A program made the position numbers and the translations under genes. Positions 53,296 to 61,758 of a DNA stretch of 64,000 bases are shown one piece after another. Below the pieces are notes generated by a model. It saw nothing but the letters and a program-made list of their open reading frames with translations. It was not told where the DNA came from and made no database searches. This DNA is from SKVR01 sp964453995 (GTDB lineage Bacteria; Bacteroidota; Bacteroidia; Bacteroidales; UBA7960). The stretch is from the NCBI GenBank assembly GCA_964453995.1, contig CAYVQC010000005.1, forward strand, positions 1 to 64,000, in the 5' to 3' direction. Every line of letters starts with the position of its first letter. The first letter of the stretch is position 1.

Positions 53296-54711
53296 TTATC
53301 TTGCAAGGTGGTTGATCAGACCCCTGAATATTATATGGTGAAATGGCACTACGGCGTACCAATACAATCGTCCGAAAAGTCCTTTGGGGCGAAAGGTAGC
53401 TGTTTGGTAAAGTTTGTTGTCTGTCAATTTAAATTCCAGCCATGCCTCACCAGGAAGTTTCATTTCAGCAAACAGGAGCAGTCGGCCTTCTTCTTTGCTG
53501 GCATAGAGCACTCTCCAGAAATCCACTGCATCGCCGGGGTCGATCTGCTGGGGGTGTGTGCGTCCACGTCTTAGGCCCACTCCTCCTGCCAGTTTATCGA
53601 GGTATCCTCTTATTCTCCAAAGCCATCCGGCATAATACCATCCTGTTTTGCCTCCAATGCGCCATATGGCGTCCAGTGTTCTGTTTCTGTCGGCAATATA
53701 GCGCGAACGCTTATCTGTAAAACACCCATTTTGAGGTACATTGATAAAAGCAGACAGGCTTTGGTTGATCCGCCCACTGATGAGAGAGTCCTTCCAGCTG
53801 GAAACGATCTCGTTGGTGTCGATGGCGGAAAAGGTCCTGCGCAGTGAGGTTTCATAATCCATGGGTTTTACCCCGAGGATGTGATTGATCTCATCGCTGC
53901 GTGCCACCACCTCTACTTTCATGCTGTCGACCAGTGCAGTGGCCAATCGGTAGGATGTGGAAGTGATGAAATACAGCCAGTAGGATGACAATCTGGGGGT
54001 CATTACAGGTACAATGCCAATACGGCGTTTCAAACCCCTCACGCGGGCAAAACCCAGCAGCATCTCTTTATAGTTAAGAATGTCGGGCCCACCAATATCG
54101 AAGTTGCGGTCGAAGGTTTTTTCTTCAAACAGGGTTTTGGCCAGAAATGCGATCACATCTTTGATAGCAATAGGCTGGCAACGGGTTTTGAGCCAGCGGG
54201 GTGCGATCATCACTGGCAGCTTCTCCACCAAATCGCGGATGATCTCAAATGATGCACTGCCTGAGCCTATGATAATACCCGCCCGAAGGCTGGTAAGATG
54301 GTACTGACCTTTTCCCAGCTCTTCTTCTACCGCCTTGCGCGAAGAAAGATGCTTCGAAAGACTGTCCTCATTGACCATGCCGCTCAGGTATACTACATGC
54401 TTTACTCCGATTTTATCAATAGCCTCCCTGAAGTTGCGGGCCGATGTCAATTCTTTGTTCTCATAATCAGAGGAAGACGACATGGAATGCATCAGGTAAT
54501 ATGCTCCATCAATATCTGCAGGGATAGAATCAAGACTTTCTTTATCGAGAAAATCTGCTTCAACCACAGAAATGCTCTTCAGAAGCGGCCCGGCTGCAGA
54601 AAAGCGATTCCTGTCGCGCACACAGCACACCACATGATATCCTTTGTTTACCAAAACAGGTAAAAGCCGTTTCCCGATATACCCGGTGGCCCCGGTTAGG
54701 AGAATTTTCAT
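53296..54711 (-). CDS. SDR-family protein with C-terminal DUF2867
   Basis: About 471 residues. N-terminal atypical SDR: ILLTGATGYIGKRLLPVLV binds NAD(P), with YYLMHSMSSS and VVYLSGMVNED, resembling NmrA/YbjT-like enzymes. From about 310 a DUF2867 domain follows (WRIGGKTGWYYAGWLWRIRG, GDAVDFWRVL, PGEAWLEFKL). This two-domain arrangement is known in bacteria; it is annotated as an uncharacterised oxidoreductase, perhaps acting on lipids. Start at ATG 54711; an upstream TTG at 54729 is unlikely. Monocistronic. Confidence 0.9.
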   Translation of the reverse strand: MKILLTGATGYIGKRLLPVLVNKGYHVVCCVRDRNRFSAAGPLLKSISVVEADFLDKESLDSIPADIDGAYYLMHSMSSSSDYENKELTSARNFREAIDKIGVKHVVYLSGMVNEDSLSKHLSSRKAVEEELGKGQYHLTSLRAGIIIGSGSASFEIIRDLVEKLPVMIAPRWLKTRCQPIAIKDVIAFLAKTLFEEKTFDRNFDIGGPDILNYKEMLLGFARVRGLKRRIGIVPVMTPRLSSYWLYFITSTSYRLATALVDSMKVEVVARSDEINHILGVKPMDYETSLRRTFSAIDTNEIVSSWKDSLISGRINQSLSAFINVPQNGCFTDKRSRYIADRNRTLDAIWRIGGKTGWYYAGWLWRIRGYLDKLAGGVGLRRGRTHPQQIDPGDAVDFWRVLYASKEEGRLLLFAEMKLPGEAWLEFKLTDNKLYQTATFRPKGLFGRLYWYAVVPFHHIIFRGLINHLAR

Positions 54712-54729
54712 GATAATATGTTTTGACAA

Positions 54730-55088
54730 TCTCTTGATCTATAAACCCATCAGGTAAGTGATTGTTGGGGGAAAAAGTATTTTTCAATGCCATACTACAC
54801 CAGGTTGATCCTCTTACATTACCCGCCAGGAATATACCCTACTGAAGAAGAGAACTCACCATTGAAAGTGATCATGCTTGTTTTACGCTTCCGGTCTTTC
54901 TGCAAGGTGGTGGTTTCCGATTTTACAATTCATTTCCAGGTATATCCGGAATTAGGTTTTTTCGTGATCTTAATTTCTTTCTTTGTAATCATAATTGAAT
55001 ATCAATTCTATTATTATTACTTTTATGCATCCAAAGGAGATTTATTCAATAATTTCACAAATCCGGTTTCACTAAAAAAGCACACATT
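54730..55088. other. Divergent spacer between the SDR-DUF2867 and DsrE genes
   Basis: About 360 bases. An open frame from 54787 exists but has no family features. TACTTTTA near 55018 resembles a -7 element for the DsrE gene. Confidence 0.35.
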
Positions 55089-55532
55089 ATGAAAAGACTT
55101 ATTTTTTTATTCCTGGCAATGGCAATAATGGCTTCATGCTCCAATCCGGAAGAACCAGCCATTGAAGAAGAACCTGTAAAAGATGGTATATTTATTCACA
55201 TTACCCACGATCACAACAATCCGCACAGGGTGCTGATGCCCCTGCAGATGGCTTCTATGATGGCCGATGACAAGGATGTGCTCATCTATTTGGATATTGA
55301 TGCCGTAAACCTTGTTGCCCGAGATGCAGAGGATGTTGCTTATGAGCACTTTACGCCTCTAAAGGAGGCTGTTGGCAACCTGCTGGATAAGGGTGTTGGT
55401 ATATATGCATGCCCGGGCTGCATGAAGGTTGCCGGAATTGAAGAAGCCGATCTTATGGAAGGTGTGCAGGTAGCAGAAAAGGAAAGGTTTTTCAACTTTA
55501 CCCAGGGACGTATTGTGTCACTAACGTATTAG
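55089..55532 (+). CDS. DsrE-family lipoprotein with CPGC motif
   Basis: A 147-residue protein with a lipobox at Cys17 (IMASC), so lipidated and exported, then a DsrE/DsrF-like Rossmann domain: GIFIHITHDHNNPHRVLMPLQMA, KDVLIYLDIDAVNLVAR, and GVGIYACPGCMKVAG with Cys108 and Cys111 forming a CPGC motif. DsrE relatives are mostly cytosolic sulfur-relay proteins; an exported one with a thioredoxin-type CxxC suggests periplasmic sulfur or copper/thiol chemistry. It stands alone between spacers. Confidence 0.88.
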   Translation: MKRLIFLFLAMAIMASCSNPEEPAIEEEPVKDGIFIHITHDHNNPHRVLMPLQMASMMADDKDVLIYLDIDAVNLVARDAEDVAYEHFTPLKEAVGNLLDKGVGIYACPGCMKVAGIEEADLMEGVQVAEKERFFNFTQGRIVSLTY

Positions 55533-55617
55533 CGATACTCTTTAGGGTTGTAGCCCATATTTTTCTGATCTGGTCATTTCCAACCATTAATGGTTTTGTT
55601 ATACCAAAATAAAAAAG

Positions 55618-55656
55618 CCCCGGCTATGTAGCTTTTAAAGCATTATTAAGCCGGGG
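55618..55656. terminator. Bidirectional rho-independent terminator
   Basis: CCCCGGCT (55618-55625) pairs with AGCCGGGG (55649-55656). A run of T follows on both strands (TTCAATTTTT on plus; six Ts on minus), so it can serve the DsrE gene and the convergent gene at 55691. Confidence 0.82.
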
Positions 55657-55690
55657 TTCAATTTTTGTGTTCTCAAACAGCCTGAGTCAT

Positions 55691-56323
55691 TTACCAGTCG
55701 ATATTCCGATAGAATGCTGCAGGGATATGAATTGTTAAACCGAGTTGGCCTGTAAAACCTTGCATGTTGGAAGATGAGATAGCCCGAAACGCAAAATTGT
55801 TGGTAAATCTGTAGGTTGTGCCGGCATGTAATCTTACAAAAGGTGCAACATTAAGACCAAGAAAAGCCCCTGGCTGGAGAATAAACAGATGTTGTTCTCC
55901 TTTGGTCCATGCATTCCAGTCGGTATCGGAATCCATTTCAAGATGACCGTAACCAAATTTTACAGGGAAATAGCCATTTACCATCCTACTGGTGAAAATC
56001 CTGAAACCAAGTATTCCACCCACAGACTGGTACTCGGCATACAACCCCGGGGCGACCTCATTTACGGGGACAAACTCAGTGAGCGATCGCTGGTAATAAA
56101 TTCCCATGGTTAAGTACCTGTTGAAAACAACTCCCAGGGCCAGATCGGCTGTGCCAACCGGTGTTCCACCGATGGAACTAAACTCACCACCACCGGAAAT
56201 TACAAATTCCATAGCATGAATTGGGTGGCTTAAGGATGTTTGCCTGTTATTTTCGCTGGCAAGGCCACTGCTGATATGTATTATTTGCAGTATAAGAGCG
56301 GAAAGGATATATTTTGTTTTCAT
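55691..56323 (-). CDS. Predicted outer membrane beta-barrel protein
   Basis: About 210 residues with a signal peptide (MKTKYILSALILQIIHISSG) and alternating strands: ADLALGVVFNRYLTMGIYYQ, AEYQSVGGILGFRIFTS, YFPVKFGYGHLEM, ETFILQPGAFLGLNVAPFVRL-like, and FTGQLGLTIHIPAAFYRN, ending in aromatic Trp. It looks like a small porin-like barrel. No family name is secure. Start at ATG 56323, because the longer form (56395) adds a cysteine-rich non-signal leader. Confidence 0.78.
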   Translation of the reverse strand: MKTKYILSALILQIIHISSGLASENNRQTSLSHPIHAMEFVISGGGEFSSIGGTPVGTADLALGVVFNRYLTMGIYYQRSLTEFVPVNEVAPGLYAEYQSVGGILGFRIFTSRMVNGYFPVKFGYGHLEMDSDTDWNAWTKGEQHLFILQPGAFLGLNVAPFVRLHAGTTYRFTNNFAFRAISSSNMQGFTGQLGLTIHIPAAFYRNIDW

Positions 56324-56419
56324 TTTTAGATTGTTTTGAGAATCAAGAAATACAGTTTGTTTATATGAATTTTGGCAGGTTTCGCACAGAAGCATATAAA
56401 ATAAGCGGTGGCGAAAGGA

Positions 56420-56893
56420 TCAATAGGGTATCAAAACCAGTACATCTTCCCGGGGGTTGCTATCTTCAAACCTTACCGTCTCACCCATATTGTTTATCAG
56501 ATACCAATCATCAGATAGTTCATAGAAAAAGTCGGTGTAGGGGAAAGACATCCAAAACTCAGTTTTTCCATCGTCGGTGTAAGAGCCCCAGGTCCCATTG
56601 CGGGTAGTGTCTCCTTTTTGGGCCTCAACAGTACCATTGGAATTGAAATAAAATCCATACCCTGCAAATTTACTGGTTTCATTGTCATAATCTTCTACGA
56701 ACAGACTGATCTTCCATGTTTTGGATTCTAGGTTAGATGTGAGGCCCTCGGGAGAAATGGGGAAGGTGCCGTTAATGGCCGAATTGTTATCCCGCTGTGG
56801 TGGTGTGTCGGGAAGGAGGCTGTCAGTTTCCTCGCAACTGGCAATTGTTGTGGCAAAAAATAGTGCTATTGTAAATACAAGAAATGGTTTCAT
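56420..56893 (-). CDS. Small lipoprotein of unknown function
   Basis: A 157-residue protein with a lipobox at Cys20 (TIASC). The mature part has SKTWKISLFVEDYDNETSKFAGYGFYFNSNG read in pieces, then GTVEAQKGDTTRNGTWGSY, a lipocalin-like pattern with GTW, and an acidic C-terminus. It lies 52 bases after the YgiW-like gene and may be part of the same transcript. Confidence 0.78.
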   Translation of the reverse strand: MKPFLVFTIALFFATTIASCEETDSLLPDTPPQRDNNSAINGTFPISPEGLTSNLESKTWKISLFVEDYDNETSKFAGYGFYFNSNGTVEAQKGDTTRNGTWGSYTDDGKTEFWMSFPYTDFFYELSDDWYLINNMGETVRFEDSNPREDVLVLIPY

Positions 56894-56944
56894 AATGATA
56901 ATTTTCTTAGCGTAAAAAAATCAACAGTTTATATTCATGTGTCT

Positions 56945-57367
56945 TTAATGATAATCATTGTATTGATTTTGATCGTTGGAGGCTGCAGGGGTAGGGTTCA
57001 CTACTGCTGGTTCATTTAGCTGATCTGGCAAAAGTATTCTTGAAACGAAGATTTCAGGGCGCAGGAAATTCAAATCAACTTCACCTGTCAATACTACCCT
57101 GTCGTTTGGAGTGAAGGGAATGGAGGGCATGCTGGAACCATAGATTTCTACCCGTATTGTCCCGGTATCATCTTTAAAGAGGTAATAATCTTCGCGAATG
57201 TGTTCAACAATATATCCTTGCAGTCTTACCGTCTTGTCGATAAGACCATATCGTACTGCATTGTCTTTAACTTGCTGAACCGTATAAGTTGCAGAACCAT
57301 GATGAACAAATTGGGCATTGACTGTCATTGAAATAATGAGGAATGCGATAAAAAATAACTTTTTCAT
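56945..57367 (-). CDS. YgiW/YdeI family OB-fold stress protein
   Basis: A 140-residue protein with a signal peptide (cleavage near VNAQ) and an OB-fold domain: YTVQQVKDNA, KTVRLQGYIVEHIREDYYLF, DDTGTIRVEIYG, NDRVVLTGEVDLN. This is the BOF/YgiW family. A Gln/Asn/Pro-rich tail of about 30 residues follows. In E. coli, ygiW sits upstream of qseBC; here the gene sits directly downstream of a histidine kinase/regulator pair, a comparable linkage. Probably periplasmic; ligand not known. Confidence 0.88.
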   Translation of the reverse strand: MKKLFFIAFLIISMTVNAQFVHHGSATYTVQQVKDNAVRYGLIDKTVRLQGYIVEHIREDYYLFKDDTGTIRVEIYGSSMPSIPFTPNDRVVLTGEVDLNFLRPEIFVSRILLPDQLNEPAVVNPTPAASNDQNQYNDYH

Positions 57368-57453
57368 TTTTGCCTGTATTAAATGGTTTTTAATAGTTTA
57401 ACTGAGGCAAAAATAGGATGAGACTTTGGAGAGAATTTGTAGAATAGAGGAAG

Positions 57454-58725
57454 TTATTGAAAAAAAATCTCAAAAACGTGCATTTGTTCTTCTTCAAGAT
57501 GATAATGGAATGTGAAGCCGTAAATGGTGCATATTTGGTCAACCATGGCCAAACCAATGCCACGGTTGCCATTGGGCCCTTTCTCAAAACGGCGTTTTAA
57601 TAATTCGGGATTTTGTAGGGGCTTCAGGCCAGGGTTGGAGATCCGCAGCTTTTCCCTATCAAGCACTACAGCAATAAATCCATTTTCGAGATTGTGTTTT
57701 ACAGCGTTTTTTACCAGATTGTTGATCAAAATATTGGTCAACCCTAAATCCATAAGCACCTTTTTTTCTTCGAGTTGCAACTGCAATGAAATGTTACGCA
57801 TCTGTATCATTTCTCCAAAAAAATCAAAGGTATCCTCTATGTGTTTTTTCAGATCGATCCACTGATTGTTGGTAAACTCTTCATTGCTGATGCGTGCCAG
57901 CAGCAGGAGAGATTTCTGAATTTGGCTCAGACGTGATGCTGAATAATGGATCTTGTTCAATTGTACAACCCATTCGCCAGGGAGTGATTTTTCATCTGCC
58001 GATAGCATATTTTCGGTAGTGGCTTTGATGATGGCCAATTGTGTTTGCATTTCGTGCGAAGTATTGTCGCTAAATTCCCGTTCTTTCTGGTAGTCTTTTT
58101 TTACCCTGGCCAGCAGTTTACCCACTGAATCATTCATCTGGGAGAATTCGGTAATATTGCTTTCAGGCAAATCAGGAATAGCTTTGTCGGGATGAAAACC
58201 TTTGATCAGATCCAGCGATGTGTAAAACGGGCGCCATATTTTCCCTGCCACCAGGGGAACAATTACCAACACTGTAAGAAAGATTAACAGGCTAAGCCCC
58301 AGGGTTATTACCAATGTCGCTTTGATCACCGATTTCTGGTCCAGCATCAGGTGCCTTAAAACAATGGTGTATTCTCCGTCCTCAAATACAAGAGGGAAAA
58401 GTAATTCGCGATACAGGGCCATTTCAAGATCTCCGGTTTCCAGCAACAGTGTGTCTCTGAAAAAAGGTACATCAGAGACCTTCCCAGGCAATATTTCTGC
58501 TACCATATGATATTGAGGTAAATCATTGTGAACCCTGGTATATTTTTGGATGCGCTCCATTTCATAGGTGAGAAATTCCTTGATCTCATTGCCTGCTATG
58601 AATTTAATGGCAAAATACCCAAAGAATCCGCTGGTGATGATAACGGGTAATTGCCATATTACTACGCTTCGCGAGAATCGTTTTAACAAGCTCAGGGACT
58701 TTGCCCTGCTTTGGTTGGTTTTCAT
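57454..58725 (-). CDS. Two-component sensor histidine kinase
   Basis: A 423-residue kinase with two membrane segments (about 22-43 and 137-165) and a periplasmic domain of about 90 residues. The phospho-acceptor His lies in NTSHEMQTQLAII, where the usual Pro of HELxTPL is replaced by Gln. The ATPase domain has ILINNLVKNAVKHNLEN (N box) and NRGIGLAMVDQI (G box). Its ATG overlaps the stop of the upstream response regulator gene in an ATGA, so the pair is translationally coupled. The stimulus is unknown. Confidence 0.92.
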   Translation of the reverse strand: MKTNQSRAKSLSLLKRFSRSVVIWQLPVIITSGFFGYFAIKFIAGNEIKEFLTYEMERIQKYTRVHNDLPQYHMVAEILPGKVSDVPFFRDTLLLETGDLEMALYRELLFPLVFEDGEYTIVLRHLMLDQKSVIKATLVITLGLSLLIFLTVLVIVPLVAGKIWRPFYTSLDLIKGFHPDKAIPDLPESNITEFSQMNDSVGKLLARVKKDYQKEREFSDNTSHEMQTQLAIIKATTENMLSADEKSLPGEWVVQLNKIHYSASRLSQIQKSLLLLARISNEEFTNNQWIDLKKHIEDTFDFFGEMIQMRNISLQLQLEEKKVLMDLGLTNILINNLVKNAVKHNLENGFIAVVLDREKLRISNPGLKPLQNPELLKRRFEKGPNGNRGIGLAMVDQICTIYGFTFHYHLEEEQMHVFEIFFQ

Positions 58726-59399
58726 AGATCGGCGAGTTTGTAGCCCACCCCATAAACCGATTTTAGCGGATCGGGGGCACCTGATCCTGTAATTTTTTTT
58801 CTAAGGTTTTTGATGTGGGAATAAATAAAATCAAAAGAATCTGCCATGTCCATATTGTCGCCCCATATATGCTCGGCAATGGCTTCACGGGTAAGTACCC
58901 TGGATGGATTTGCCAGGAAAAACAGCAAAATATCATATTCGCTGCGCGTGAGATCCAGGGATTTGCTCCCAATGACCACTTCTCTTTTACGCGTATCTAC
59001 TTCTATTATCCCATGCTTTATTGTATTATTGCCGCCTAGCTTTTTTCTGCGAAATAATGAACGTACCCTTGCAATCAACTCTGCCATATCGAAAGGTTTG
59101 GCGATATAGTCATCGGCACCCAGATCCAGCCCCTCTATTTTCTGGTATACGGCATCTCGTGCCGAAACTATAATGATTCCGGAATCGGGATGGTTTTTTC
59201 TGATCTTTTCAATCAAATCAAGACCACTCCCATCAGGCAGGTTTATGTCAACAAGAAAAATATCATAGGAATAGAGCATGATTTTCTCCGTTGCATGTTC
59301 AAAGCTGGAGGAAGCATCACAAATAAAACCAGACGAGAGCAATGCTTTCCGTATTTCAGATAAAAGCCTTGGACTATCTTCTGTAATATGGATTTTCAT
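58722..59399 (-). CDS. OmpR/PhoB family response regulator
   Basis: A 225-residue regulator. Receiver domain: phospho-acceptor Asp51 in FLVDINLPDGSG, acidic pocket TED near residue 7 and a Lys in DYIAKPFDMAEL. The winged-helix DNA-binding domain has LTRSEYDILLFFLANPSRVLTREAI and YSHIKNLRKKI, ending GVGYKL. It works with the overlapping kinase gene; possible targets include the YgiW-like and small lipoprotein genes downstream. Confidence 0.96.
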   Translation of the reverse strand: MKIHITEDSPRLLSEIRKALLSSGFICDASSSFEHATEKIMLYSYDIFLVDINLPDGSGLDLIEKIRKNHPDSGIIIVSARDAVYQKIEGLDLGADDYIAKPFDMAELIARVRSLFRRKKLGGNNTIKHGIIEVDTRKREVVIGSKSLDLTRSEYDILLFFLANPSRVLTREAIAEHIWGDNMDMADSFDFIYSHIKNLRKKITGSGAPDPLKSVYGVGYKLADL

Positions 59400-59537
59400 T
59401 GCCAGGTGTTTTGATGATGATCATTATTAACCCAAATGGAGATCAATTGTTTCTTAAAGATGTTGAGATCATTAACCTTTTTTTTATGTGAGAAGCGGAA
59501 CATGCAGTGGCATAATCCGTGTTCAGACCAAAAAGAA

Positions 59538-59562
59538 AAAAGCCCGGGTTTTCCGGGCTTTT
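59538..59562 (-). terminator. Rho-independent terminator of the EF-hand lipoprotein gene
   Basis: AAAAGCCCGG (59538-59547) pairs with CCGGGCTTTT (59553-59562) around a five-base loop; on the minus strand a T-rich tract follows. It lies 25 bases beyond the stop of the gene at 59588. Confidence 0.88.
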
Positions 59563-59587
59563 GGCAATGAATGGGGTTTGTTGGAGG

Positions 59588-60325
59588 CTAGTCCTCCCAT
59601 ATATCTTCAAATGCATCAATGATATCGTCCAGATAGTCTTCGATTCTTTCGGCAAGCTCTTCATTATTATCAGGATCTTCTTCGTAAATTTCAATGATTC
59701 CGTTTCCATTTCTGTCTTCAGCATTGAAAATGTCTACACCGCCCTGCGCTGGATCAAACAATGCCTGTACATCAAAGGAAACCATGATGATGGCATTTTC
59801 TACTTCTGCAAGGTCTACAGGGTATTCAAACTCGATTTCCAATTCATATTCTTCTTCAGTGAAAAATATAAAGGGAATGTTATTGACAGATCCTTTAATA
59901 AGAACACTCTTGGTGTACATTTCAGATTCGGGATTCTCATTTTTGTCAAATTCAAATTCGATCTCGTCATATCCTGTTTCAGGGAGATTGAAATCGTTGA
60001 GAAGGGATACTACCTGGCCTTGCCCGTCTTCTACCAGGTTGATTTCAAAGGGGCCCTGGAGTTCAATTTCTGAGTAGGTTAATCCGCTGTTATTTTCGTT
60101 GTCATCGTCAAATTCAAATTCTACACCTTCGATATTGATGGTAAAGGATTCAATAAGGAGTTCACCGAGAGCTGAAGACTTGGTTTGCATGTCGGGGTTA
60201 TAGACTCCTTTAAATTTGAGGGCGGCGTTACCATTGTTCAGATCATCTTCCTTTTCGCATGAAGTTGTCAAAAGCAAAAATGACGGAAGAAGCAATAAAA
60301 GGGAAAGTTTTTTCAAATTTTTCAT
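59588..60325 (-). CDS. Acidic lipoprotein with an EF-hand-like loop
   Basis: About 245 residues. Lipobox at Cys23 (LTTSC). The body is rich in Glu, Asp and Asn and forms beta-strand-like segments (for example FTINIEGVEFEFDDDN, PFEINLVEDGQG). Near the C-terminus, residues 204-215 read DRNGNGIIEIYE, a good match to the calcium-binding EF-hand/dockerin loop (Asp, Asn, Asn at positions 1, 3 and 5; Gly at 6; Ile at 8; Glu at 12). A helical acidic tail follows. It resembles calcium-binding surface lipoproteins such as DUF4382-type proteins, but family membership is not certain. Start at ATG 60325 rather than TTG at 60331. Confidence 0.8.
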   Translation of the reverse strand: MKNLKKLSLLLLLPSFLLLTTSCEKEDDLNNGNAALKFKGVYNPDMQTKSSALGELLIESFTINIEGVEFEFDDDNENNSGLTYSEIELQGPFEINLVEDGQGQVVSLLNDFNLPETGYDEIEFEFDKNENPESEMYTKSVLIKGSVNNIPFIFFTEEEYELEIEFEYPVDLAEVENAIIMVSFDVQALFDPAQGGVDIFNAEDRNGNGIIEIYEEDPDNNEELAERIEDYLDDIIDAFEDIWED

Positions 60326-60331
60326 AATCAA

Positions 60332-60647
60332 TAGTAGTTAAGGATTAATATTTTTCTTGATTATTGCCGTATTTCTGGCAGGTATCTGTTCTATTGACGC
60401 AGGTAAACCGCCAAAGGTTGGAAAAGAGGATGGATTTTTCAGAAAACATTTTTTACTATGATCTCCTCCCGGGAGTAAAAAAATAGCGGCCTTCTCAGAG
60501 TTGAATGAGAACGCCGCTTTGATTTGGGATATTGGATTTTCTTTCCTGCATCCTGGAAAAGCACAGAAGCCAACACAATGTCGGCTTCCTGGAAAAAAAT
60601 ATGTAAACAAAGCTGGTGTGCGGTTCAGATTCCGGATTGATAAATGC
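60332..60647. other. Spacer between the EF-hand lipoprotein and MscS genes
   Basis: Non-coding except for the MscS terminator at 60485-60518. A 90-residue open frame here shows no protein features. Confidence 0.5.
60485..60518 (-). terminator. Rho-independent terminator of the MscS gene
   Basis: Thirteen-base arms 60485-60497 and 60506-60518 pair with one mismatch around an eight-base loop. On the minus strand seven Ts follow. Located 130 bases after the MscS stop. Confidence 0.82.
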
Positions 60648-61577
60648 TTATGATTTGCTCACAGGCATTTTTTCCGCATCCAGTTTCAGAGGTTTGATCT
60701 CTTCCCCCCAATAAACAGTGGTATGTGGGAATGGGATTTCAATACCCTGCTCGTCGAATGCACTCTTCAGTCGTTTGCGGTACTCACGTCCAATGGTCCA
60801 TTGCTTCATGGGCTTGGTCTTAATTCGGGCTTTTATGATGATGGCGCTGTCGCCAAATGCATCCAGACCAAAAACTTCGATCGGTTCAATGATATCTGAC
60901 CCAAATTCAGAGTCCTCCTTCAATTCGTCGCCTACTTGTTTAATGATGTCCATAACTCTTTGTGTATCTTCCTTGTAGGCTACGCCAATGTCGAAGACCA
61001 TCGCCGACCAATCTTTAGTCATATTTGCCAGAGTGTTAATCTTCCCATTCTGAAATACATGTACTGTTCCGGAAAAATCTCTTAGTGTGATCGTTCTGAG
61101 TTCAATTTTCTCTACCAATCCTCCGGTGCCGTTTATCACTGCCACATCTCCTGTACGAACCTGGTTTTCCAGCAGAACGAAGAATCCGGTAATAACATCC
61201 CGAACCAGCTCCTGGGTGCCAAAACCAATTGCCAGACCCAGGATACCCACACTTGCCAGTATTGGCCCAATATTTACTCCAACCTTTTGCAGCAAAAGCA
61301 TAAAGAATACGATCCACAATATGATTATAAATACCCCTTGTATAATATTGGTCAGTGTGTTGATCCTTTTTGTTGCTTCATCGGAATCCACACTTTCATT
61401 CTTTTCGGCCCGGCTTATGAGAGTCTTTCGCATCCTTTTGATCAGAACAACAATCCCCCTTGAAAGCAGAAAAAATAATACAATAATGATCAGCAATCCA
61501 GGCCCCTCGGTAATTAACCAGTTAATCCCATTATCGATAGCTGTTGACCAAAATTCTTCGTTAAATAAGTCTTCCAT
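60648..61577 (-). CDS. MscS family mechanosensitive ion channel
   Basis: A 309-residue small-conductance channel subunit that opens under membrane tension. Membrane segments lie at about 23-45 and 70-95; the pore-lining third helix has IGPILASVGILGLAIGFGTQELVRD, rich in Gly and Ala as expected. The beta domain follows with FVLLENQVRTGDVAVINGTGG and VEKIELRTITLRD and TVHVFQNGKI, then a mixed C-terminal domain ending around PHTTVYW. Standard length; a single-gene unit ending at the hairpin at 60485. Confidence 0.95.
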   Translation of the reverse strand: MEDLFNEEFWSTAIDNGINWLITEGPGLLIIIVLFFLLSRGIVVLIKRMRKTLISRAEKNESVDSDEATKRINTLTNIIQGVFIIILWIVFFMLLLQKVGVNIGPILASVGILGLAIGFGTQELVRDVITGFFVLLENQVRTGDVAVINGTGGLVEKIELRTITLRDFSGTVHVFQNGKINTLANMTKDWSAMVFDIGVAYKEDTQRVMDIIKQVGDELKEDSEFGSDIIEPIEVFGLDAFGDSAIIIKARIKTKPMKQWTIGREYRKRLKSAFDEQGIEIPFPHTTVYWGEEIKPLKLDAEKMPVSKS

Positions 61578-61758
61578 AAAGCAAGTTTTTTTATTCGGTA
61601 TTAGTGAATTAGTAACAAAACAGTTTATTGAACCGGAATGTTTTCTGTGAAACTCACAAGCCCTCGATTAAGGGCGTATACACCGGCTGTAATTTGATGC
61701 AAAGGTGGGATGTTTGATTGGGTATGTATGTAGGCAGAAAGTGGGAGAATGTTGCAAA

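Noticed and set aside
54787..55092. Open frame of 101 codons in the spacer before the DsrE gene
   Set aside because: Composition shifts along its length, there is no family pattern, and it runs into the DsrE start; probably chance.
60338..60610. 90-codon minus-strand open frame
   Set aside because: It spans the strong MscS terminator hairpin and lacks protein-like features.
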